From Stichopus chloronotus (taxonomy: Eukaryota > Echinodermata > Holothuroidea > Aspidochirotida > Stichopodidae): a DNA stretch of 64,000 nucleotides. Position 1 is the stretch's first letter; the number at the start of each line of letters is the position of its first letter. This document shows, one piece after another, positions 53,995 through 64,000 of this stretch. The translations under genes were made by a program, and so were the position numbers. Location of the stretch: assembly GCA_021234535.1 (NCBI GenBank), contig CM037842.1:23995106-24059105 (forward strand), given 5' to 3'. The notes beneath the pieces are model-generated. The model had not been told where the DNA came from, did no database searches, and worked only from the letters and a program-made list of their open reading frames with translations.

Positions 53995-55106
53995 TACACC
54001 AAAGTGCACTTTGCTTGTGCACACAATATATCCAGATAAGAATGATGGATACTCTTCACACTTGGTATGTAGATTTGTCATATTGCAAGAGGGACCAAAG
54101 TGTTTGTGGTGGAGGTCAAAGGTCATCTGGGCTGCACCAGAGGTCAAATGCTAAACCTTGCTCAAGTTATATCACCAAATAGGAATGATGGATATTCTCC
54201 ATACTTGGTATATAAGTGTGCAATATTTAGATTGTTCTTGGTGGAGGTCATGTGGGGTCACCAGAGGTCAAATGCTGAAAACCTTGTGCAAGTGATATCT
54301 CCAGGTAGGAATGATGGATACTTTTCATACTTAGGTTTGTCATACTGAGAGAAAAAAAAACCCTGTTATTTTTGGTAGAGGTCAAGGGTCATCTGGGGTC
54401 ACCAGAGGTCAAATGCTGGAAAAGTTGTGCACACAATATCTCCAGATAAGAATGATGGATACTTTTATACTTGATATGTAGGTTTGTCATATTATGTGGA
54501 ATAGACCTTTTGTTTGTGGTGGAGGTGAAATTCCATCTGGGGTCACCAGAGGTCAAATACTGAAAATCTTGTGCAGATAAGATCTCCAGATTGGAATGAT
54601 GGGATAGGAATGATGGATACTCTTCATAGTTAACATGTAGGTTTGCCGTATTGAGAGGAAGACCACTGTTATTTGTGGTGGAATTCAAAGGTCATCTTGG
54701 TCACCAGAGGCCAAAATGCTGAGAACATTGTGCATGCCATTTCTCAAGTTAGGTGTAATGAATACTTTCAAACTTAGTATGTGGCTTTTTCATATTGAGA
54801 GGAAGAACCCTGTTGTTTTGGTGGAGGTCAAAGGTCATCTGGGGTCACCTTAGGTCAAATACTTGAGACACTGTGCACACAATATCTCAAGTTAGGAATG
54901 ATGAATACTTTTCATACTCAGCTCGTGGGTTTATCAAAGTGAGAGGAAGAATCCTATTGGTTTTGGTGGTGGTCAAAGGTCATTTTGGGGTTGCTGAAAC
55001 ATTTCTGACTATGCATGTTGCACATCATCAACTCATGCAATACATCATATTCAAAATAACCATAATGGAATTATGAGAACCACAATGCCTGTGGGCTCTC
55101 TGGTTT
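53995..55106 (+). repeat. AGGTCA-array element, copy K (second subtype)
   Basis: About seven units with GTGCACACAATATCTCCAGA, GGAATGATGGATACT and GTAGGTTTGTCATATT, with AAGGTCATCTGGGGTCACC in place of the TTTGAGGTCA form. Perfect AGGTCA-A-AGGTCA sites start at 54113 and 54825. It ends with GAACCACAATGCC-TGT-GGGCTCTCTGGTT. The frames here on both strands are by-products. Confidence 0.8.
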
Positions 55107-58100
55107 TTTAGTTTTGTAGGGGTATGAATGAGAGGACATGTCTCCCTTGTTCCCCTGACTATGCCAGTGCTGAAATCATCAATGATCAATGTCTGCAAAC
55201 TTTCTGCCAATATAAATTGTTCAAATTGGTCAAAATTCAAATGTGAAGAAGTGAATTATAACCAGTCTACCAAGTAAAATAAACTGTCATTGGTTGCCAT
55301 CAACGGAAAATTTGTGAAGAATTGTGTTTATAAAGTTGATTTTTTTTCCAAGGAGCATCATAAGTCTCTTTCTTTGTGATGCTTTATTTTGAGGTAAAAT
55401 GTCAACTCTTCTGTATTTCTTTCCAAACTACAATATCCATGATGCAGCTGAAATAGTATGAACTTTTAATTAAAAGATCTGTAAAGTTGCAGTAAATTTT
55501 TAATTTATGAATTAGTAGAAATAGTTTTAAGTGTTTTTTAAGTTTCAGTAAATGTATATGCATTTATATTTTCATTACATTATAATTGGAAGAGGTTGTA
55601 GCATGTAATCATTTCTAGAAATCATTGACTCAGTATGTCTCCGCTAACCTGTATGTGTTTAAAAATTGCCCATGGTAAATTCCTGATGTAATTGTTCAGA
55701 TTTGTAGTCTCCTCAGGTTTGAAGGTAGTGTGCTTAGCCCAATGGAGTGATTTGTTATAGTGATAGGTACATATTTCACTTGTACTAGTACTCAATAACA
55801 GACTTCGTTACTGCTTTGTTGAAATACATCCTGTGTAGTAATTTGTAGCATGTATATATTAAGTGTAAACCATATCAAAGTAAGTTATGATTTAATGTTT
55901 TCCTTGCCATATCACATGACACATACTGAAATAATAGAATTGCACTTCTGTAACAATTGTTTGCATTCTGTTGCCATAGTAAACTGTCATATTGTTGTTT
56001 AAACAAAGTTTTAGAAAATTGCACATTGTTGAGACTAATACTGTATCAGTAATATAGTTGTAGAATCATATTTTCTTTCATTTACAACAATAGTCAAAAA
56101 GATAATCAGAATCAGTTGAAACATCAAAATACTCTGAAAATTGCACTCAGGCTATTCCATTTCCTTCACAACTGCAAAAAACCGTAAAACCTTCCCACCA
56201 TTTTACCAGGCAAATTTAGCCCAAAATTGCCCCATTAGTATGCAACAACTTCCTCTGATCACGCCGTGAATTCACTTTCAATTGCAAGAACTGGCTAAAT
56301 ACTGCACCTCTATGCTAATCCACACGTTACTGTGGAATCTGAAATGCTAATGTGTGAGGTATTTGCGTGTTCAAATAAGGCATCTAAAGCCTCTTAGAAG
56401 GTTCCAGTTAGATACCGATTATGGCATATTGCCATCAGACCTGTCAAGGTGTCACTCAGTTCGTATAAATACAGCAAAGTTTGAATTTTCTATGAAGACT
56501 TTTTTGAATGAAGACTTTTTTGAAGGAGATTTTTTTTGTGCAGGATGTCTGAACTTGTTAAATCACCAAACTTTCAAAAGAAGGCTGTGTCCATGTGCTG
56601 TGCCAATGATTTTTGTACACAAGGAAATACGACAACTCTGTAGCGTAAACTGACGAGGACATGAAACTTTCGATATGTCTAAGAGTGAAAATATTTTATA
56701 ACTGCTTGATCGATCAGTCTGGTTAGTTGGATGTAAGTCCTGTATGCCTACATTTACTAAAGGACCTTTTCACCGAAATGTTTGTTTGATAAGACAGATA
56801 CCTTGGAAAACGTAGTTTCATACTTTCTCTGATCTTTGGGCGTGTTAAGATGTGCCATCTGGACTTTTCAGCTGGAATTGTTGGAACGCTAGAATATGAT
56901 TTGTACTGGCACTGTTATTGCTTGGTCACCTTCCTTAGTTCTTTGTTAGTGTTTCAGTGAAGAGAAAGTAGGGGAAAAGCTCACCTGTTACCAAACCTGA
57001 AAGGGAACTCTGCATTCATCTTCCAGATATCGAAATATGAAAATTGTCGCTTCATCTTTGGTAGCCCTACACAATTCCGATTCTCGAAGAACACATAGCA
57101 ATTAACCATCAGTACTTGAAATCAAAGAGACCAATCGGGAATGGATATGAATATTCATCTACTAAAAATATGGCTTAAATGATGTTATTTTGGAGTGGCT
57201 ATGACATATTACGTGGAATTTGACTTTGACAAATTTTCAGCTCATATTCCAGCATTGAGCACTCCTTTGATAAGTTTTTGAAAGTGTAATGATTTTATAA
57301 TATAACCATAGTAATGTAGTGTAATTCTAGCACACTTGATTTACAACTAGCTGCCTTCAGTGTTCATGCACAGTCTGATATGGCAAAATTTCCACTGTCT
57401 TCCTGGATTTTACATTTTTTTAAAGCTAATTTGCTTTTAAAAGTATTGGAATTGAATGCTGATGACTGTGAAGCATCTGTTAGGATAACAAAGTTTTTTC
57501 ACATGGTGCAAATAGAGGTCAGGAATGGACAATAGAAGCAGTATTGCCCAGGAATAAAACTTGTGAATAACTTTGCACAAGCTGTGTTAGCCTGTGTTGA
57601 TATGCTGTTTGCAATATTGTACTTGTTTGTTTATTCAGTGCAACTATGATCTTACTTATAATGCAGATTGCTTTGTTACTGTACTGATGGATTCGAGATG
57701 TGCTGGTTATTTAAAAGGATATTCCAGACCATCCCAAACTATACATGTCACAAATGGAGAATATGCAGTAGTGACCATACAAGCCATTTCCCATAAAAGT
57801 AACACTCACTTGGTCCACAAAGATATTGAGAGAGCAACCCATTTAACGACAAATAATTAATGTTTGAGACTGTCTCATTAATAATTCATGATTACTGCGT
57901 GATGATGTAAAAATTGCACAATAGTTTTGTGTTTCTTGTTTCTCTATGTCAGACTGTCAGACTTTGTCAGCCTATTTAAAAATTTTGGCTCTTTCAAATG
58001 ATTGGCATGTATACACAAAGTCTTGGAGCAGATTGAAAGTTGTTGACTTGTATTTTCATATTATTATGTACTTTACTAAGATGATATTTTGAATATTGCC

Positions 58101-58245
58101 TGGCCTATTCTTTTAACAATTTCTAACCTTTGGTGTGTCTTCGGTTATGTACTTGTTGATGCTATATGAAACTGCATTTTATCTCCTTACAATATATGTT
58201 TTAGTGATATTGAATGAGGAAATCATAATCATTTTGTACACTTTC
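55107..58245. other. Long AT-rich stretch without recognised gene or repeat
   Basis: Mostly unique-looking sequence. Frames 56354-56653 and 57594-57860 are short, lack domains and have no clear splice partners. Part could be 3' UTR of an unseen transcript, but no poly(A) context supports it. Confidence 0.4.
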
Positions 58246-58248
58246 TTT

Positions 58249-58345
58249 TGATTCCTTGCTAAAGAATGAAATATTCGTGTTTTCCTGAGAAAACGTGTGA
58301 AACTTATGTGTATGTATCTGCATGTGCTGGACAATTGTGGTGGAC
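58249..58345 (+). repeat. AGGTCA-array element, 5'-end relic
   Basis: GATTCCTTGCTAAAGAATG resembles the start hairpin, followed by a short GTGTATGTATCTGCATG stretch. No monomers follow. Confidence 0.35.
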
Positions 58346-59337
58346 AGCGTCGTATCTCTGGGTATGTAATTGAGTTCAGGCTTTACTCTCCACACCTACA
58401 ATAAAGGTTAGAAAACTGATTCCATATCCTGGGTTCAGTACCAAGCAAAACCTTGTAAGTAATAGATCTTCTGTATTGATCTTTGTTAAGGGATGGTAGT
58501 CTGTTTATGTCATTGTGAAACTCAAAAGCCAAGGATGAAATTCTGAATGTGTAATTATGATTTAAATCAGACATTTCAATTGAAATTTAAGAGAGAGCTA
58601 TTAGGTTAAGTTACTAGGAAAAATATACTTTCTTGACTGTAGCCTAGACTTGAGGTCATTTATGTCACCTCTGTTGTGGTAATTAATATCTGTTACTCTG
58701 TTATGAATATCTGCAGAATCTTTCAATTCCAGACGACATCATCTTACTGACGACATCTTACTGACATCTGACGTAAGCTGTGTAACACCGAAACTGGAAG
58801 CAGACTTCTTTTACGTCAGATGATTCCGCTGTGAAGAATTTACTCCAGTTGGTGCCCAAAATGGCCTGTTGGTCGAAAAAAAAAATGAGTATCACAGATA
58901 AAGGGCCAAACAACAGTGAGAAACAGCCAAACAGTTTCTTTCTAAGTCAAGCGCCTCAGAAGAAAGTGAAAATTGGGAAATCTATAGGCATGAAAAACCC
59001 GATGGGGTTGATCACCCAGGCCTGCCAGCGCACAAAGACTGTGATGCTTGATATGGAACTGTTAAAGTCATACTTTATACTTTCCTAATGCCAATCGTGA
59101 AGCAGTCCTCCAACCAGAGGGGTTTATTGACGCAATGTTTGGTGAATCAGTGGTGTGCTACCCATTAACTATCACCCCTCTGGAACACCGACAAGTATGC
59201 CAGTACTGAAGCCACACCGGCGGTTGCCAAGAAAATTTGATCCGCTTCATTTGATTTCTCTGCATCTGGGAAGCATAGTCTATGGCATATGCTCTAAAAC
59301 CAAATTTTCCCAAGTTTTAAAAACTATGTAGTTGACC
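58346..59337. other. Unassigned; one 85-codon frame
   Basis: A frame at 58831-59088 encodes a lysine-rich 85-residue peptide (S-K-K-K-M, P-Q-K-K-V-K-I-G-K) with no family I recognise. A short tandem of TCTTACTGAC-like words precedes it at 58741-58770. Gene status is not supported. Confidence 0.3.
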
Positions 59338-59344
59338 GGTGTTA

Positions 59345-60545
59345 CTTGATCTGGTGTAACACATGTAGGGACCGGGGGGGGGGGGGAGGCTCGAAAAGTG
59401 GGTAGGGAGGGGATTAAAATGAGCAAATCGGGGTACACGTGTTCACTTGCTTACGTTTTCAGTCCGAAAATGATATGCACGTTTTCATTTCCAATATGAA
59501 ATGTACGCTTTCAGTCCGGCAATAACATGCTGAAAACGCCTTTTAATCCACTGTTATTTAGATTTCAATTGCTCTGGATTTTTATCAACGTTTGTGTCGC
59601 AAATGGAGGGAATTCAATACCATCCATCACATTCCTTTCCTCTACCACATTGCAAAACAACTCGAGTCATTTTGTCAAAGATCTCACTTCTAGATAACTT
59701 ACTTTGACGAATTTTGCATCAAATTGCGGAAAACTTCACATTTGTGTCAGTCAGAGGGGCTTATTGAGCCTATTTAATTTGGTTTATGAGAATTCGTAAC
59801 CAGAGACTTACGTATTCACATGCATTCAACCAGTGCAAGCGACTGTCAAAAAATCGAAGATTTTGACAGTTTTCATTCATAACTATTGGGTGTGAAACGT
59901 GACTATTAATGCTAAATGTAAGTCTTGTCAAGTGTTTAGACCCTTCGAAATCAACACAATCTTTATGTCAACTCAATGAATATACTAATGAAAAATGGTC
60001 ATCCTAAGAAGAGCCTTATGTGCTACATACAAGTAACATCAATAAATGAGTCTGTTTAATTTGGTTTCTGAGAATTCGTAACGAGGCAATTTTCAGATTA
60101 GTATTTAGTTATATGCACATATCAGCCAGTGCAAGTGAGGGTAAAATTCAAACATTTTGAAAAGTTTCATAAACACTGGATGTGAAACTTGACTATGCAA
60201 GTTATAGGTTTTCTCATATACACTTCAAAATCATCACAAGCTTAGGCCGATTGATATCAACTCGATGAGCCCCCAAATGTCGGGTGTGTGAATAAAATTT
60301 TATAAAATCGATGAAAATTATTGACAAGGAAGTCAAGGTCAGCGACTTTTTAAAAAGAAATTCATTTTTCGGACTGAAAACGTATATTTCACCTTCCGAC
60401 TGAAAATGTGTATTTTTCGGGACTAAAATTTTCTTGGACTGTAAGCGTGTATGTCATTTTCGGACTGAAAACGTCTATTTCGTTTCGGACTGAAAACTTG
60501 TCGGAGTGACAACCATGTCGGACCGAGAGGTTGACCCCCTTTTTA
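59345..60545. mobile_element. Possible foldback element with inverted subterminal repeats
   Basis: ACGTTTTCAGTCCGAAAATG near 59453 and CTTTCAGTCCGGC near 59511 on the left face several CGGACTGAAAACG words in opposite sense at 60370-60505. Between them two direct repeats of about 285 bp begin with TTTAATTTGGTTT at about 59773 and 60055. Exact ends and target duplication were not resolved. No transposase. Confidence 0.5.
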
Positions 60546-62755
60546 GCTGTTACAAACTTCAGTACAGAGAAACAAAAACAATTATACTCCAGTAAAGAAA
60601 AAGAAAGACAATAACATGGGATCACTGTAAGGGGTTCAACTTTTTCGAATGCCTACAGGTGAACACAAATTTTGAACCGTTGTTAAGTGTTGCATGGTGC
60701 ATACATGATAACTTTTCCCGAAGACATGAGGTCCCATCGTTTCATTTAGTCACTGTAGGAATTCAGTTGCTCTCTTAAGAAGTCTCCATGTAACGGTGTA
60801 TGACACATTTTGTTTTTATCAATTGCCAGCTGTAGGTACGAACGAAGCTCAATACTGAGCTTTTACGTTCTATCGTTATACGAGATGACGTCATTTCTTC
60901 ATCTGCTTTTGAAGTCCTTTATTTTAGTTTCCGTACATAATTTCCGATATCACGTGATGTTGTTACAGTGGGTTGGAACATGTCTCAGTCTTCATTTATT
61001 TTATTTATTGGGCCCGTGGAGCAAGATGCTTTGTAGTTGCAAAGATTGGTATTTCTTCAGGGAGGGGAGGGGGTGGTTAAAGATATGTAGGAGCAATTTA
61101 TTATATTCGTTTGTATTTTTTTGGAAGGTTGTCCAAGTAGAATGACCTGAGTTTAATCGTTTTCTCTTGAGAATTTTATGAAGTTCACTGGTGAGTGAGT
61201 GGGGAGTGTCTATTGACCCAGTTCAAATCTTTTCATGTATCGGTATCTACACTTTTGTGTACGATAGTCAAACTAGATATTCCTTGGTCTCCGTGGTTGC
61301 GTTTCATGGTCTTGGTACTTTGGGTGGTAGGAGCTCCACTGGTGTCTGTTTCCTGCTGGTGAGAGGGAATGGCTATGGACATCTCTTCGCGTGGTGACAT
61401 TTCATCAAGCAGTTTGTTAATGGCGTTGCGATGATTTTAGGATTACATGAGTGGTTGGATTCAGCATGAAAATACAAGGGGTATTATTAGGTTTGGCAAG
61501 GGAGCAATGCTCATTTTTTGGTGAGGTTTGGGTTAGATCAACGTAATCAACAACCTACAGAGGGAAACGGTAATATATTTACCAAAAGTCTTACAAAGGT
61601 GTTTCTTTTATGTGTTCTATTGCACGTGGAGGCTCGTCGAAATCTACGAGGCATTCGCTTCTATATGGACCAATGATTTCCTGGTGTAAGAGGTAGTAAG
61701 TTCCAACAATCTGTCACACTTCTGCGTTATCGAACGCCCCCCCCCCCCACGGTGATTTAGAAGATGCCGTTATCATAACCCTTTACGTAAGATGTGCCTC
61801 TTCAAGAACTTACGATTTCAGTGCATAATTATACCAAATAGCTCCTCAGCTGTAATTGTGGAGAGTCTATGGGCAAATTTGAGGTCGTCCTTGAACAGCT
61901 TCTCACACGACCGATAAAAATCTACGATATCGGAACATGAAGGAGTGATTTGGTTTGCACGCTCGCGATGGATTTAAACCATTTGAGCATAACAGAAGAG
62001 TTTTCCATTGGTTAATTGATGCCGATATGTCTGAACTCAGTCACTCTGTCAAGGATGATTTTGCTGACGTTGGCGAGTTCGATTTCGAGAGGTTTATCAT
62101 TCTGGGCTGTATTTTGGCACGGTGTGGTGTCAAAATTTGGCTTGTGATATTTCAGTGTCATGAAAGCTTTTTTCTCTCTGGCTGTGGGTCTCAATGCGAT
62201 CACTCAAGCTTGTCGGTGATGTTTTTTAGACCCCATTGTTTACCTCGGTGATAGTGGGTTCCTAGCTGTGTGCGCTTGCATACTGCTGTATTGTTTTCAG
62301 TCATTCATTCACCATAGGTGGTGATGGTGACTGAGGGGGGTCCAGTAAAAAATCCTTGCTTTAACAGCTGGTATGGCAAATTTCCACGAATGTCGCATGG
62401 TTTGTTTTCTGTAACATGTTGCCGCTGGAATCTTCAATTCAAAAGCCTCTTTTTTCATTAGATTTTGCAAATTATGTTCAAAGTCTGTGAACCTCATTAG
62501 TGACTGGAGGGGGTATTCCCGGATTTAAAATCCAAATGTTTCCTTGGCTGATGAATCTTAAATCCTCTGAATGAAGGAAGAATAATATTTTTTCATCTGA
62601 TCCGCTATTTGAGTAGCTCTGATTTTCAAATGGCAGATATCAAATATTCCTGTCTCGGTGGAATTGTAATGAGGCAGAGCTTTATATTACATAAAAACAG
62701 TTGAACACAACTACAGATGTGTTAATAGCCCACACTTCTCATACGTGCATCGGGT
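60546..62755. other. No recognisable gene
   Basis: Slightly higher GC than the rest, with a poly-C run near 61738. Frames such as 60810-61145 and 61955-62251 have no domain or codon pattern I can support. CACCATAGGTGGTGATGG at about 62310 is a short inverted word. Confidence 0.4.
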
Positions 62756-62759
62756 AACT

Positions 62760-63460
62760 AACCTAATAGTCCTAATGTTTGTTTCTGGAGCAATCTGGAA
62801 GCTTAATCCCGCTCTGCACGCTTACTGATTTTATTGCTTTCAACAAGATTTCCATTTTTGCATACGAAGACTGCAAAGGCCCGATGAACACCTGTATTTC
62901 GAATGCTTTAAATTTAAAGGTCATGAACATGACATTTTGGAGTATTGGGTGCATTCAGCATTGAGAATATTATAAAAAGCGACACATTTCATCAAAATCC
63001 GTCAAAGATTGACCAAGTAACAGGCAAATTGTGTCTCTCTGCTGTATCATGAAAAAACATTGGCTAAGTATGCAAATTTGTGACGTCAACAGAAGGACTC
63101 CTTTATGTTAATCCTTTGTTTGTGAAACCTTTGTTTCAAGGACGTTTGAGAATTTTACATGCCCGGAGGGTTTTAGTTTGGAAGCATGTATTTTCTTCAA
63201 AAATATCGATATCACTTATCAATGTGAAACTCAGTAATTGGAGGCAAAATATATTGAGTTAACAAAAGAAAAACTGACCGTGTAACACTCCACGTCATCT
63301 GTTTTGCATTTCCCCAAACTTTGAAAAGTAAGTCATATCTCAAAAGCGGTGACAGATTTAAACAAAACAAATTTTTAAATTCCAACGGATTTTCATTCAG
63401 GGTTTTACATTGCAGCTTCTGAATGAAGGGTGCTCTTTGCAAGAAGCTTGTCACACATCT
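62760..63460 (+). repeat. Dispersed repeat, copy 2
   Basis: Partner of 7930-9115. TATGCAAATTTGTGACGTC, TTTGTTTCAAGGAC, AATATCGATATCACTTATCAATGTGA and TTCCAACGGATTTTC occur in the same order. CATGACATTTTGGA is shared with the inverted copy at 11200-11720. Confidence 0.55.
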
Positions 63461-64000
63461 TTTAAGACTCCCGGGTGAATAGATTGATTTCTTAACGCTC
63501 AGACATACTTAAAAATTTCTGTGTCATTAGCATACCGTCTATGTCTAAAAGACTTGAGTACGATTGTTGTAACGTGTATGGATGCCCCGGCAACCAGTCC
63601 AACGTATTGCTTGAGACCCTTCTGTTTGTTATCGTGGCCTTGTAAACGACTCAGCGTAGCAATAATGTACCGACAGAGCGGGCAGTCAGTTGCAGCGGCT
63701 TTTGGCTGGCCCGTTTCGGCTTCTTTCCTTAAAATACAAATACAAGCTCTACCTACGTATTGAGTACTATCATAGTTAGAAGTTTTTATGTTTTAATTTT
63801 TATGTTTCAGTTACAACAACCAGTCCGTCAAAACTATCACGTTGTAACGAACTCTATAATTAGCCATAAAGAACATTCTCGTTCATCATTCAAACGGACG
63901 TGGTTATGAGTCCTATTTTTCTAGCTCGTAACCTTTTGTGCATATACCGACTGTTCAGGATTGTAATATAACTGTTATTTTGCAAACTGACTATAGGAGT
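63461..64000. other. Window end, no recognisable feature
   Basis: No domain, repeat or splice structure recognised. Frame 63521-63763 is cysteine- and proline-containing but unsupported. Confidence 0.4.

Noticed and set aside
53917..54688. Minus-strand frames of 76 and 99 codons with internal similarity
   Set aside because: They are antisense readings of the AGGTCA-family tandem units; the repetition explains the similarity.
57594..57860. 88-codon + frame
   Set aside because: Lies in long AT-rich sequence without exon signals.
58831..59088. 85-codon lysine-rich + frame
   Set aside because: No recognisable domain; kept only as a note in the gap entry.
60810..61145. 111-codon + frame with hydrophobic parts
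   Set aside because: Irregular composition, in-frame features of no family, and no splice or promoter support.

Overview
This is eukaryotic nuclear DNA. It has no operons or ribosome-binding sites; it holds short exons separated by kilobase introns, degenerate non-LTR retrotransposons, MITEs and long microsatellites. AT-rich sequence studded with AGGCCTA-type words, plus the repeat types seen, suggests a marine invertebrate deuterostome, most likely an echinoderm. That is inference; no species can be fixed by eye.

The one gene model I can assemble lies on the + strand at 24349-50396. Nine coding exons with compatible splice phases give 1122 nt, a 373-residue type I membrane protein: signal peptide, three immunoglobulin-like domains (one per symmetric phase 1-1 exon), one transmembrane helix, and a 43-residue tail pieced together from small exons of 19, 27, 43 and 39 nt. 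The 27-nt exon is frame-neutral and carries the only cytoplasmic tyrosine. A second, minus-strand gene probably begins at 3440, where a signal-peptide exon of the same 55-nt, phase-1 form sits beside a CpG-rich stretch; its later exons were not found.

Most of the rest is mobile or repetitive. 1-12.8 kb: a possible minus-strand gene start, a decayed LINE (4.6-7.5 kb), dispersed repeats and a 17-bp minisatellite. 12.8-18.3 kb: a 5.5-kb inverted-repeat element holding a MITE that is itself split by a hAT-like insertion. 20.8-22 kb: second LINE. 24-50 kb: the Ig gene, whose introns hold a 0.9-kb compound microsatellite, a Penelope-like fragment, an intact-ended hAT MITE, a third LINE and many dispersed repeats. 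50-64 kb: large repeat arrays, a foldback element and unassigned sequence.

The most striking pattern is a repeat family with hairpin-like ends (about eleven loci, all in + orientation). Its ~145-bp monomers carry AGGTCA half-sites spaced 1, 4 and 4 bases apart, which are textbook nuclear-receptor DR1/DR4 geometries. I located 16 perfect AGGTCA-N-AGGTCA sites, all on the + strand. Copies lie inside and around the Ig gene, and family 3' ends sit just upstream of two of its Ig exons.
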